Of a stretch of DNA of 41,358 nucleotides, positions 1 to 10,099 are shown piece by piece (the first letter of the stretch is position 1; each line of letters starts with the position of its first letter). The notes under the pieces were generated by a model that made no database searches, was not told the origin of the DNA, and was given only the letters and a program-made list of their open reading frames with translations. The position numbers and the translations under genes are program-made. Location of the stretch: the NCBI GenBank assembly GCA_015680685.1, contig MNCI01007690.1, forward strand, positions 83,472 to 124,829. Reading direction: 5' to 3'. Source of the DNA: Gnetum montanum (taxonomy: Eukaryota; Streptophyta; Gnetopsida; Gnetales; Gnetaceae).

Positions 1-1168
1 GTTCCTGTATAAGTGGTTATCACTATACCTTCATCTTCTGGATCCTTCTCCACTGTCTTCTTTACATCACAGTTGTCTTCAGCGCACTTGTAATAGTTTC
101 TGCTCAGTCAAAAGATTCAATTCCAAAAATTCTAACTTTTCATAGGTGACTTGTACACAAGAAAATGTGAAGATCATATTGAGGATGGAGGGGAAAACTA
201 CCTTGGATGAATACAGCGTTTGAGGATCTTTGCACCGTACTTTTTCCATCGAAAGCCATCGTCGAGTTGAGTCGTTTCGGATCGAGTTCTAAATGCCACA
301 ACCTGTGATGCTGAGCTTTTCACCTTCGTTCTTTTGTGCGGCCGTTCTCTGCAGATAAGAGCGAGCATGCTCAGATACGAATGAGGCCAAACCTAGATTC
401 AACCAGTGAAAGGATGTAGTGACCATTTCCATAAATCTCTTAACTGAGATCAAATCCGTGAAAAGTTTGACCAAATCTATGAATGGTTTGAAAAATAGGC
501 AATATAAGGTTTAATTTAAGAAAAGATGAAGAGGACCATTCCCACAAAACCAAACCAAACCAAATCTAAGAAGGGTTTAACCTACATAATAAAGTAATAA
601 ACAACCCTATGGTTTAACTTACCAAAAAAATCAGTGATCCTCAGAATATCCAGTAAAATAAACCATCCTTAAGTTTAACATAGGAAAAGATTAGAGTGGC
701 CATTTTTAGCTGAGATGAAATATAAGGTTTAACCCATTTTTAATTAAGCCTAAATTTAGGGTTTAACCTGTAGAATGATCGATTTCTAGGATTTAACTCA
801 GCAGCTAAGCATCTTAAAAAACAATATGCAATGGGACGTAAGAGATATGGAACTTACTGAAGCTGCACAGGTGAAGATCTTTGCATAGGTGTAGCCACAG
901 GAAGCAAGAGATAATCAGAAACACATTGTTCATGACATTGCAAAGGGAAATTGTTCTGGGAAAGGCTTTGCAGCAGTGGATTATGCTGCTCCTTCTGGTT
1001 GATCTGGGCATGATGCTCCTCCTTATCTTCGTCATACAAAAGCGAAGTTAAGAAATCATTATCGGATAGAAACGAAGCCCATAAACCATCATCACACAAA
1101 AACTGAACCCATGATTCATCACCATCACAAAGTCTGTGATTATGCTTTGGATCGGCCATACTGACCAT
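1..1168 (-). CDS. WRKY transcription factor, group IIc (WRKY50/51-like), first three exons, 3' end outside window
   Basis: Nuclear DNA-binding transcription factor of the WRKY family. I read three exons on the minus strand: 1168-858, 348-202 and 99 to the window edge. Donors GT lie at 857-856 and 201-200, and acceptors AG end at 349 and 100. Phases agree, so the frame is open throughout. Exon 1 encodes an acidic N-terminus (about 104 residues), starting at ATG 1168 or ATG 1159. Exon 2 carries a basic stretch, then AFRTRSET, LDDGFRW and the heptapeptide WKKYGAK at 248-228. Exon 3 carries NYYKC, a CX4C cysteine pair, VKK and VITTY. The zinc-ligand HxH lies beyond position 1. The second intron is phase 2 in the Pro-Arg codon pair, the conserved WRKY R-type position. 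RSET, LDDGF, PRNYYKC and VITTY resemble Arabidopsis WRKY50/51, a clade already known for WRKYGKK. No stop or frameshift is seen, so I treat it as intact. Confidence 0.92.
228..248 (-). other. Variant WRKY heptapeptide WKKYGAK
   Basis: The seven codons read TGG AAA AAG TAC GGT GCA AAG, giving W-K-K-Y-G-A-K where the family norm is WRKYGQK. The Arg-to-Lys change needs one base; the Gln-to-Ala change needs two. In the known family, this strand inserts into the W-box major groove, and the Gln position influences binding. Variants such as WRKYGKK and WKKYGQK are known; I do not recall WKKYGAK as an established class. Confidence 0.9.
579..650 (+). repeat. Inverted-repeat arm inside WRKY intron 1
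   Basis: About 56 bases (579-634) are the near-perfect reverse complement of 1934-1989. Both arms contain ACATAATAAAGTAATAAACA followed by a CCCTATGGTTTAACTTACC segment in this orientation. Homology continues weakly to about 650 against the region just below 1934. The two arms enclose exon 1 and the proximal promoter, about 1.3 kb. The surrounding intron also holds several looser GGTTTAACC-type repeats. Confidence 0.8.
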
Positions 1169-1272
1169 GAAGAGAAAACACTGCAAGACAATGAATTTTC
1201 ATTAGCCATGTGTGCTGTGTTATAGATTTCTGAAATCAGTGTAAACTGTGAAAGGGTCCATCCTTGCCAGGC

Positions 1273-1278
1273 AGTCAA
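1273..1278 (-). promoter_or_regulatory. W-box (TTGACT) upstream of the WRKY gene
   Basis: Minus-strand TTGACT lies about 105-115 bases upstream of the candidate start codons. TTGAC(C/T) is the WRKY binding site and is common in WRKY promoters, so auto- or cross-regulation is possible. A hexamer is expected often by chance, so this is weak evidence. Another TTGACC lies on the plus strand in intron 1 near 467. Confidence 0.35.
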
Positions 1279-1347
1279 AAGATTGTTTTGTTCATGTTCG
1301 TACAGAACATGTGCGCGGTGGCTCGAGGTTGAAAAATGAAATCACTG

Positions 1348-1397
1348 TATGAAAACGACTTAGGAATCATAGTATGAAAACGACTTAGGAATCATAG
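1348..1397. repeat. 25-bp perfect tandem duplication
   Basis: Two adjacent identical 25-bp units (1348-1372 and 1373-1397), each beginning TATGAAAACG, in the WRKY upstream region. It has no coding content. The perfect identity suggests a recent slippage or repair event. Confidence 0.85.
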
Positions 1398-1399
1398 TA

Positions 1400-1780
1400 A
1401 GCCGTATAATTGTCAGATACGCAACCTGATAACGTGATGGTTAAGAAAAAGGTTGCAGAAAAGAAACGGGCATAAAGAATGCTAAAAGAATTTAAATATT
1501 TCCTTGTAAAAGATGAAATGGAAGTATACATGGAAAAGAAATACCAATATAACTCATATATTATGAAAGAATTACCGTTTACAGTGAAATCTCCTTAATT
1601 TAAATGTATTTCATTTAATAATTATTAGAAAACCTTTCAGTTTTCTTGGAAAAAAATCTTAATATGCCTGCAAGAGTAAATAAGAGTAAATAACCAAAGC
1701 AACAGCCTTTTGAAACAGGGTTCCCTTTGCAAAGACCAAAATGCAAAATATTGACAATCCCTTAAGTTTCTTGCAACTAG
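1400..1780. other. Unique AT-rich intergenic sequence
   Basis: I see no coding sequence or recognisable element here. It lies upstream of the minus-strand WRKY gene and may be part of its distal promoter. Confidence 0.4.
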
Positions 1781-1781
1781 G

Positions 1782-1989
1782 CCCTATATTTATTCTCACT
1801 TTCAGATATTCTCTGAAATCGCCCTATATCTATTCCCACTTTCAGATATTATCTGAGGATTTCACTCTGATCTTTCAGATATTATCTGAGGATTTCACTC
1901 TGATCTTTTGGTAAGTTAAATTATAGGGATTGTCTGATCTTTTGGTAAGTTAAACCATAGGGATTGTTTATTACTTTATTATGTAGGTT
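1782..1989 (-). repeat. Second inverted-repeat arm with nested tandem duplications
   Basis: The stretch 1934-1989 is the reverse complement of the arm in WRKY intron 1. Just below it are stacked duplications: a CCCTATAT...TTTCAGATATT unit (about 1781-1860) in two copies, a TTTCAGATATTATCTGAGG unit in two copies (about 1840-1905), and a TCTGATCTTTTGGTAAGTTAAA unit in two copies (about 1900-1955). Repeated local slippage or gap repair probably produced this. No coding sequence is seen. Confidence 0.75.
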
Positions 1990-2363
1990 AACAAAATATA
2001 AGTGCACGGGCAATTTGATTATATGGAAAATTTAATAAAATAAAAAGGAAACTATAGTTTCTCTTTGTGAAGTAGAGTTTGGTCATAACATGAAGGAAAA
2101 TCTACAACAATTTCAATATCAGTCAGTTAAATAGTTAAATAGCATAGCGGTGTTCAACCCGTAGCTTAAATTTTGTTACTAGAGCGCTGTGATGAATGAT
2201 TATTGATTGAAGTTATACTATGTGCCGGGGAGATTCGCGATTCAGGATAAATTTTTACGTGTCGGGATTCGGGAGCGCGTACAGAAGGGCATTAAATTCG
2301 CAATGGTACGTATTTCATAATTTCCAATGAAATTTTGTCTGGATTTGTACATATACATTGAAA
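1990..2363. other. Intergenic sequence, nothing recognised
   Basis: AT-rich sequence up to about 2215, then a short GC-richer patch around 2220-2300. I recognise no gene, repeat or element. Confidence 0.4.
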
Positions 2364-2404
2364 TGGTCCGTCTCATAGCATCGGCATCGGCATGAGACGG
2401 ACCA
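2364..2404. repeat. 13-bp perfect inverted repeat (hairpin), partly duplicated downstream
   Basis: Arms 2364-2376 (TGGTCCGTCTCAT) and 2392-2404 are perfect reverse complements around a 15-base loop containing CATCGGCATCGGC. The loop plus right arm recurs at about 2450-2476. It could extrude as a cruciform or be a transposon end relic. No flanking target duplication was found. Confidence 0.75.
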
Positions 2405-2860
2405 CTCATACCAAAAATGTAATTTCATTGTTAAGTGGCAAGCAAGATTCATAGCATCGGCATGAGACGGACCACAGAAAACAAAAAACAAGGGAGTACG
2501 AATAAATCAACAAACACACGGAAATCACGAAAGGGCTACTATGGTAACCGAAGGCCGAAGGGGCACGTATGGGTCATACCGAAAGTTTTGGACGGGGCGT
2601 GCGAGGAAAGATTCCACCATGACTCACACATTCACGCGTGTTTATTGTTCATTGCTGGTTTTTCTCTTTTTCTCATATCTCTGCTGAAAAAAGAAAAAAC
2701 AAAACAGGGTCATCGTCATGGCTCATGAGTCATAAAAATCTGTTTGGTTATACCGCAACGAAGCCCACCAGTACATGGACAATGGTTGTCCTTTGTTTTA
2801 CTTTCCCCTTCATCATGACTAGTGCCGATTTTTCATCAAAAAGATTTCTATCATTGTAGG
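2405..2860 (+). other. GC-richer intergenic stretch, possible old promoter or 5' region
   Basis: GC content is visibly higher than in the flanks. TGACTCA and CACGCGTG (a CGCG/G-box-like element) sit near 2620-2640. An open frame on the plus strand here resembles no family I know. It precedes a short coding-like stretch at 2866-3010, so a decayed gene 5' end is conceivable but unproven. Confidence 0.2.
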
Positions 2861-2865
2861 TGAGA

Positions 2866-3010
2866 TGATGATTCCCTGGATTCCTCAGATTTTTTTGATG
2901 CATACAGTTATACGGATCCATGTAGCTTTAGCCTTATGGATTGGTATCAATGGGATACAACTATGGATATGACATGCCCGACTACTTGCACATGATGGGC
3001 TATTCATCTT
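2866..3010 (+). pseudogene. Short coding-like stretch, possible decayed exon, family unknown
   Basis: One plus frame, open from about 2866 to 2997, gives an acidic, Ser/Asp/Tyr-rich peptide (DDSLDSSDFFDAYSY). A second frame from ATG 2950 gives MGYNYGYDMPDYLHMMGYSS. Such composition in two successive frames suggests a frameshifted activation-domain-like exon. The composition loosely recalls the acidic N-terminus of the WRKY gene at 1-1168, but I can align nothing with confidence. Confidence 0.2.
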
Positions 3011-3050
3011 TTAACCACAGAGCAGAAGAAGGACAGACAAACACACATAA

Positions 3051-3180
3051 AAGTCATAAAGTGCATGTACTGACCAAAATTCTCTCTAGTTCTTCTTCCT
3101 TGAAAAATAGAAATAAAGTCATCAAGTGCATGTACTGACCAAAATTCTCTCTAGTTCTTCTTCCTTGAAAAATAAAAATA
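3051..3180. repeat. 65-bp tandem duplication
   Basis: Units 3051-3115 and 3116-3180 differ at about two positions. Each contains GTGCATGTACTGACC and TTCTTCTTCCTTGAAAAATA. It is non-coding and apparently recent. Confidence 0.88.
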
Positions 3181-3469
3181 AAAAGTCTGGATCACCAACC
3201 TTGACTGGTCTTTCTTTCTTTCTTTTACATGTGTGGTTGACTTTTACACAAGGTCATGGATTCTGTACTAAAAGTTAAAAAATAAATTGCATATTCTGCA
3301 GCAACCCTCAATCCACACAGAACTGTATTTACTGCACCTTAACCAATAATTGCTTTACAAGCAAACCACTGGATGGACATTAGCCTCCCAGTAACAACCA
3401 TCCGGATTCGGAAAACAGATCCATGATTCTGTGTCCTGATTTGATTGTTTTCCTTGCCCTGAACAAATT

Positions 3470-4210
3470 TTCAATGGTCTGTGGCCACTTTGGTTTAATT
3501 TTCAATGGTCTGTTTGTTGATTAAGAGCAAATAAGTGGACTGCACCTATTTAGAGCAAATTTCTTAGTTACTGCAAAAATCCTCTATATATGTCGATGGC
3601 ACTAATTGCCACACATTTTAACTCTGTAAGTTTGATCGTTTTTGCACAAGAATTAAGCATCCATCCTTAATGAATCTCATCCTGTTTTAGAGCAATTAAC
3701 TACTAATTTATTGAATTTTTTAATAAACTATTTCATATGCATTTGCTTAGTTAGATTTACCTATTTGGAGTGTTTGCATAATTTATGTGTATGTGCCACT
3801 GAAAGGTTTTGTTGGTCATGATACCTGTTAAATAGTTACAAAGTATTTTAACCCAACCTATTTTAATCAACTTGGTCCTGAATTTTTGTATATTTACCTA
3901 CATTTTTAATTACTTTAAATTTTTTTGATCGACTATTTGACCTATTATTTAAGGATTAGCTGACTTCTGACTCCTTTATGAAGATGCCCACCTCAATTTG
4001 ATGACTTAAACACTAATTAAGAGTGCCATGCTCAAAATGATGCATCATTCATTCATACTTACATTGATCTTACTTTGTTAAAGCCCTTTTTAAGCCTCAG
4101 AAGTTTTCGCTGAATGAATTGCACGTTCTTACGGCTTCCTTCCTTGTTCAGAAGAAAGGAATCCTAGGAGGCATTTCCTTAGTTAAAGCATTTACATCTT
4201 GTCAATGTCA
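3470..4210 (+). repeat. Segmental duplicate, copy 1 (matches 6005-6210)
   Basis: Blocks here recur in order at 6005-6210: TTTTCAATGGTCT near 3470, TTTAACTCTGTAAG near 3620, CAAAATGATGCATCATT near 4030, and GAATGAATTGCACGTTC with GGAATCCTA near 4110-4170. About 400 bp (roughly 3635-4025) is present only in this copy. That is either an insertion here or a deletion in the other. No gene is seen. A smaller echo, TTTTCAATGGTCTGT, occurs twice within about 50 bases near 3468-3510. Confidence 0.65.
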
Positions 4211-5320
4211 ATGTAAAACTAGTTTATGTTATGTGTAAATGCCTTCCTTGTCAATGTAAACACTACTTTATGGCTGTATTTTTGCTTGTTATGTTATGTG
4301 TATTTTGCAAAATATAAGAGTTATATCCACTTATGTTGGTAGCAGCAATTTCCAATTTTTTTTTAATCTAAGAGCTTATTTAGAGTGGAAAATCAAATAT
4401 AGAATTTTTAGTTTTTGGTTAGCATTAGAATTAGACAAAAAAAATATATTAAACTTAAAAATCAATAAAAATTTAAAACTATTTATTAGATTAAATCTCC
4501 AATCTGATTTTAAATCAGCTTCAATTTTTTCATATGATTTATTGCATACCTCACAATTAATTGTAAATTTCACAAACTATACCTCCACCTAAGAATGAAA
4601 TCTCATGCAAGTGGCTTTGAATGATGGGCCCTTCTATAATCATTGCCCAACACTAATCCCACATGATCCTAGTCCACATGTGCACAAATTGACCTACAAC
4701 CTTTATAAACAAACATTCCTTAGAAAGGTGTGTTTTAGTTTCAATCTCCTTGTAGTAAAGGATACACGAGGAGTCCATGGCAAAAAAACCATCGCTAGAG
4801 TTTTTCCTGAGTGAGCATTGCATGATAAGCCAACAGTCAAGAAAAAGAAACCTCATTCTTAGTTGACAATGCAACTTCCAAATAAGGTCCCATCCCCTTA
4901 CTTTGGCAAAGGGTTACCAATGAAGATATGAGATCTACTATTTGTAGTTTATTGAAGCGAAATGCAAGGTATCTTTATGGACTAAATTAAGGGGACTATG
5001 TCTTTTAAGGATGTTAAGAATTTTATTGAATTGGCTGTCTATTATCATCATGAAAGGTTGATGAAATTCTCTAATGCCCCTAATTGAACTAATCCTTTAC
5101 ATGCACCCCTGGACATTGGTGCAATAGGGTGATTGCTTCAAAAAAAAATTCCCCAATTATTTTGTGATAAGCTTGTCCTACCAAAATACCTTCCACTAGA
5201 ATGTTTACTTCCTCAAATTCCCAATTGCCATAGTAAATTATTTATAATGTTCTTGATTAAAAAAAAGTTAAATATGTATTGTCAATAAATACTTAATTTG
5301 GCCATAATTACTTATAGATT
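4211..5320. other. AT-rich intergenic sequence, no gene recognised
   Basis: Very AT-rich between 4300 and 4600, moderately so after. Short open frames on both strands look like chance. A GTCAATGTAAA motif is repeated near 4200-4260. I could not assign the sequence to any element. Confidence 0.4.
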
Positions 5321-5814
5321 GTAACATTACAAAGGGTGTTACAACCTTGTAATATTTCTAAAATATGTACAACCCAAGATATGTTATCTAATTAGAACTT
5401 TATAACATAGCATTACCCAATAAAATCAAACCCTTGGAGAGTTAAAATAAAAAATCCTACCACTGGACTCATGCATTATTGTTGTAACTCCATAATTTGG
5501 TTTTTCTCTAAACATGACATTATGCCTACTATATAAGTAGATGCTTCGGTGATCTAAGGAATCATCACCAAATCAAAGAATGTATAAAGTAAATTCAAGT
5601 TGCACTATCTTCATCTTGTGCAAGGTTGATTCAAAATTGTTATAAGTTTTAAAATAGGAAGACTTAGATACTAGGATTTGAAGCCATTGCTAGAATATTT
5701 CCATGATAATTATGTTGTTTACCTTGAAATTGTTGTTTGATTTTCTTCTAATTTTTGTTATTACCATTTGCTTGTTTACATTTCTTCACCTTAATTATTA
5801 TTATAATTAGTATA
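5321..5814 (+). mobile_element. Ty1/copia 5' LTR (partial boundaries)
   Basis: This block sits directly upstream of a tRNA-Met-type primer binding site and a copia gag start, so it should be the 5' LTR. A TATA box (TATATAAG) lies at 5530-5537. The LTR start is uncertain: TGTAACATT near 5320 or TGTTACAAC near 5338 are candidates. I found no matching 3' LTR in the window. Confidence 0.55.
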
Positions 5815-5829
5815 TGGTATGAAGCTTGG
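5815..5829 (+). other. Degenerate copia primer binding site
   Basis: TGGTATGAAGCTTGG matches the usual initiator-tRNA-Met site TGGTATCAGAGCTTGG with one base lost and one or two changed. It follows the LTR and precedes gag by about 60 bases, the normal arrangement. Confidence 0.7.
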
Positions 5830-5890
5830 GTTTTTCTAGTTTAGCTTATTCCAAGACTTGTAAATTATTAAGTAGGAGGAGTGTTTCAAA

Positions 5891-5962
5891 ATGGTGAGTG
5901 GTGTCAAGTACATTGAAGAAATAGAAAAGTTTAATGGTAATAATTACAATAGCCATCCCTAC
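5891..5962 (+). pseudogene. Truncated copia gag N-terminus
   Basis: ATG at 5891 opens a frame MVSGVKYIEEIEKFNGNNYN, the typical start of copia Gag, in which a short leader precedes a (K/R)FNG(K/N)N(Y/F) motif. Homology stops after about 24 codons. The sequence then passes into the second copy of a host segmental duplicate, so the rest of the element is deleted. Gag would form the virus-like particle; this stub cannot. Confidence 0.65.
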
Positions 5963-6004
5963 ATTGAACAGTGTCCCTATGTGCTATTGCTTTCCATAGC
6001 GTGA

Positions 6005-6210
6005 ACTATTTTTCAATGGTCTCTGGCCGCGTTTGTTTAACTTTGTAAGGGTTCAAAATAATGCATCATTGCTTACATCAGCAAAGATTCCAAGCCTGAC
6101 AAGCTAGCGCTGAATATGTCACGGAATGAATTGCACGTTCCTTGATCAGAAGGAATCCTATGATATATTTCCTTGGTTACAGCCTTTGGATCTTGTCTCA
6201 TCTGCAACTT
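6005..6210 (+). repeat. Segmental duplicate, copy 2 (matches 3470-4210)
   Basis: Collinear with blocks at 3470-4210 but lacking the central 400 bp. The truncated copia gag abuts it on the left, near 5962-6005. Substitutions and small indels show the duplication is old. Confidence 0.65.
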
Positions 6211-6869
6211 CCCTACTTTCCCGGGCAGTGAGTGTGATTGTATTTAATAATTGACTGTCTATTTCAGAATTCACATCTCCTTTTATTGACTTTCTGGATA
6301 ATATTATTATGGCCTGTTTGAAACTTTGTAATATACTAAGTTAAATTGGAAAAAAAAAAATCAATTCAGCATGAATCTGTCACGAAAAAGTGATGATTTA
6401 GAAAGCTCAGTGCCCATTCTCAGTTTTCGGCGCAGATGCTTCGCATAGACAGCCTGAAACCCGTGAACGTTGCAACGTGTTGCTTCCAGACGTACTTTTA
6501 AAACAAAAAGAAGAGTATTCATATTGCATGACGAGATAGGGAAAGAATACACGCGTTGTACTGGCTTTTGACTCATGGTATCTCAAAAGCCACCTTAGAT
6601 TAGAAGTTTTTCACAGTGCTTGAAATGCATGGAGCCGTTGCTGGTTCTGGTTCAAACAACTCGATGTTTAAAAAGTCAATATAGACATCGGGTTGGAATA
6701 TTTGAAGACTTAGGATAAATTGATAGGTTGGGATGAATTGTAGGTAAAAGTTAGATAAATTGTATAAAAAATTATTGGTTTCTTTTTAAAAAATAAAATT
6801 TATTATATTCAAACGGACAAAAATTCCAAATTAAAAAATTGAGTCAATCTATAATCTTTATTTGGTTGC
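6211..6869. other. Intergenic, one GC-richer patch
   Basis: Between 6361 and 6660 the sequence is GC-richer than the flanks, and a minus-strand frame of 71 codons is open (6361-6576). The peptide matches no family I recognise. The rest is AT-rich without features. Confidence 0.3.
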
Positions 6870-7960
6870 TCATTGTGCGTGAGTAAATCATTTGATTTTT
6901 GAATGATTTGCTTCATATGCTATAAAACTCTCTTTGGAATCTTTATTGATGAAATGCAAGAATCCAAGCTTATGGGACACTAAAGATAGTCATGCTATCA
7001 AAATTAGATCTAAGTAATAAATCTTGTTTTATATGCAGTTACTATTAAACATATCAAAATTAGATCTCAAGCAATAAATCTTCTTTTACACGGAGATATG
7101 GTGTAGCTTAAAAAATATTATCACTCATCAACGCTTTAACTGAATATGGGTAAAACCAAATTGGTGATTTGAGGCACAAAAAATATATATTATAAATTCC
7201 ATTTTGGAGATTCCAATGTGTAAATGATATCTTCTTTTAAATATTTGGGTCTTATTTATATGAATATTTACAAGTAAAGAAAAGTATCAAATAAAGAATG
7301 ATGGTAGGATTGAAAACTCTATATGCTTTCAAAAACAAGCACAAAAATTTAGGACTTTGGGCTTTAAATGTCAAAATACAATTTTTTAAAGCTATCATCT
7401 ATCTTACAATATTGTATGGATGTGTTGTTTAGAGACTTAGACTCAATGCTAAATCCTAAGATACTGAAAGAGTACAAAATCTTTTTGTTTGGATGAGTTA
7501 AATGTGAAGATGCAAATACCTTACTCAATGTTATTATATGAATGTGATTTATCACCTTTAGAAGCAAAAGTCTTATGCTAATTTATTACATACTCTCATA
7601 ATTTGCATATCTCAAAGAAAGACAAATTCTCTAAAGCAGTTCTTGATGATTTAGAAGATTTTAACATAGATGTGGTCTAATGTAGAAGGTAAGAGATAAT
7701 TTTATTTACATCACATTAAGGAATTTATTAAACCACATGCAGAAGCTCACTATCCCTTAGCTGCTATTCCAATCCAATATTAGAATGCTTTGAGAAAGCT
7801 TTGATTAAGTTCTCATCATCTTATTTTTGAAAGTGGAAGATGGATTTAACTTTCCTGAGAAGAGCACATTTATAGGTTATGTAAGTTTAGTGTCCTTGAA
7901 GATGAGTTACATGTATTTCTTCCTTGTGTTATGACTATCCATTTGAGATAGCATTACAAT
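6870..7960 (+). mobile_element. LINE (non-LTR retrotransposon) reverse transcriptase and C-terminal fragment
   Basis: Frames on the plus strand, broken by many stops, read as the second half of a LINE ORF2. They show an LFGIFIDEMQ block near 6930, the catalytic box degraded to H-G-D-M at 7089-7100 (family norm YADD), and NMGKTKLV near 7140. GDSNV and SFKYLGL lie near 7210-7255, and the thumb region LYGC near 7410. The C-terminal HHLIFESGRW and a CX-type motif ending EDELHVFLPC lie near 7815-7930. In an active element this enzyme performs target-primed reverse transcription. The copy is 5'-truncated, lacks the endonuclease, and has lost catalytic residues. The 3' end is not defined; an AATAAA lies near 8090. 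Confidence 0.8.
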
Positions 7961-10099
7961 GTTACAGTAAACAAACTTGTATGATTTGTTTTTATTGCCT
8001 CCATTAGTCCTTGGCCAATTTATAGAGTTCATCTTTATTTTTCATGTAAGTGCAATATATGTCCAATAGATCCTATGGGTCTTTAAACATAATAAAGCTT
8101 CAATTTCATTATTTTATGCAATTTGTGTTGTTAATAGATTTCAAAACATATAAAAATAAATATATATCACTAATCTTATAGACTTCTTATTGTAACACCA
8201 TAATCTTTTATTTTTTATAGGAGAAATATATGAACAACCTCTTAATAGGTATCAAAAATAAAAAGAAACATGAAATTTATAATTACTTTGTGTTTGCTTT
8301 TCTATTTCTTTGAATGTGCTTAATATTGGAAGACATGATTTTTGTATCCCAACATTATAATGTATGTTAACAATATACTCTATGTGGAATTTTTTTTCTC
8401 TTTTATGATTGAAACTTTATTCTAAAGTTTATTGGAAAGACTTATTATAATATGGTTACTTAAATAACTTTTATACATAAGTATTATAGCATGATTATCG
8501 TTACATATGAGAATTCGACTACAAAGAGAGAATGATTAATAATAAAATCAAATAGTCTCTTTGATATCTTGATTACAAAAAATAGATCTATAACCATACA
8601 TAATTTATATCAAGAGTCATCGGTATCATAATGAAAACAAGCTATTTATTTAGCATTAACAAAAATACATAGTTTAAGCTAGACTATGGTAACAACAAGA
8701 CAAAAGAGATAGAGCCCATTTGTAAAGTAAACTAAATGTTAAAAGACTTGTGTGGAGCTTTGATCAAACACATATATTAGCTTACAATCAAAAATGATAA
8801 GAAGAATGTAAATAGATCAAGCTTTAGATCTTGATAGAGGCAATGATGAAAAGGATCTGATGATAAAAATACAAAAGAGAAGAAGTAAGGGTCCAACCCA
8901 AGAAAATGTGTATTCACATCAATAGTATAATAAAATAAAAGGACAAATTAAATGAGAAAAGCATAATATAGTCACACTTAGAATTAATGTATTTTAGGCA
9001 TGAAAATATATGATTTTTCATGTGTATCAAAATGATAATTTCATTAAACATACTCGATTTTGTAAAATGCTATTGTTCTTTATTCTACATAGAAAATGTT
9101 TTTCATTTTCATGTAAAATCAATGTTGTGCATCTAAAATCAAAATATTCATGTTTAGTTGGAATTATCAAAGAACTTCTGTTCTTTACAATAATTCAATG
9201 CATCTTATGTTTAAGCATACTTATTGTAAGGGTTGTAAAGAAGGTAATTAGATTTTAATCCATGATATTTTAAACTTTCATTTATCAAAGCAAATGTTAT
9301 AACAATAGTAGTGAAATAAAAAATTGCCATATTCATATTTATAAATAACTCCTAGAAATGCACTATATGAAGTAAGATAATAATTTATTTTGATTTTCAT
9401 CGTTATGAACAAAATCATTAACACACATTGGGCTCTTCTATTCCTAAAATAATAGAATTAGATTAGAACTCTTTAAATTACATTAATGGAAAATTAAATA
9501 AATGATAGGAATGAGATATTATGATGTGAAATAATTAGAAAATGGATTATATATTAGATCTTTAATACAAATAACATGAAATAGAGCTAGAATTAATAAA
9601 AATGAATAAATATCTAATGAAGTGTCTTTAAATTTTTGTGAATCTTAATTATAAAAATATATAAGTCTCAAATCTTATGAGAGTCTTAAAAGCTTTCGTA
9701 TAATACAAAGCTTATACTAATAAAATGAAATCTTTTTTGAGTTTGTAGAAATTGAGAACTGCCATCCCCTAAAATTTATCATAGATTTAGATAATTTAAA
9801 GCTATCAAATACATTTTAACATGCTTTTTATTTTGGAAGCGAAATATAATATGCTTGTTAATGAAACTTTAAAGATTAAATTTTACTATGCTTATAGACC
9901 CATTGGAATATAGAAATATACATTCTATAGGTTTTGAAAACATCATTAAGAAAATTACAACTGGTCATAGTAACATTTAGAATAAATCAACCAAATTTGC
10001 AATTATAATATCCCATATATGTTATATTATAGAAAAATGTGATATTAATTTTTAATGTTATTTGTTCTTCAATTCTTTATCGTTTATGAGTTAAGTATT
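7961..10099. other. AT-rich sequence with no recognised gene
   Basis: About 2.1 kb of very AT-rich sequence. Only short chance open frames are seen (for example 9010-9258, plus). Part of it, on the right, probably belongs to the LTR of the copia element whose PBS is at 10573, but no LTR start could be placed. Confidence 0.4.

Noticed and set aside
854-1186. 110-codon minus-strand frame as a stand-alone small protein
   Set aside because: It begins at TTG and its end runs through a good GT donor at 857-856. Phase and content fit exon 1 of the WRKY gene.
2435-2728. 97-codon plus-strand frame as a basic small protein
   Set aside because: It has a GTG start, matches no family, and overlaps a partly duplicated hairpin; probably chance in a GC-richer stretch.
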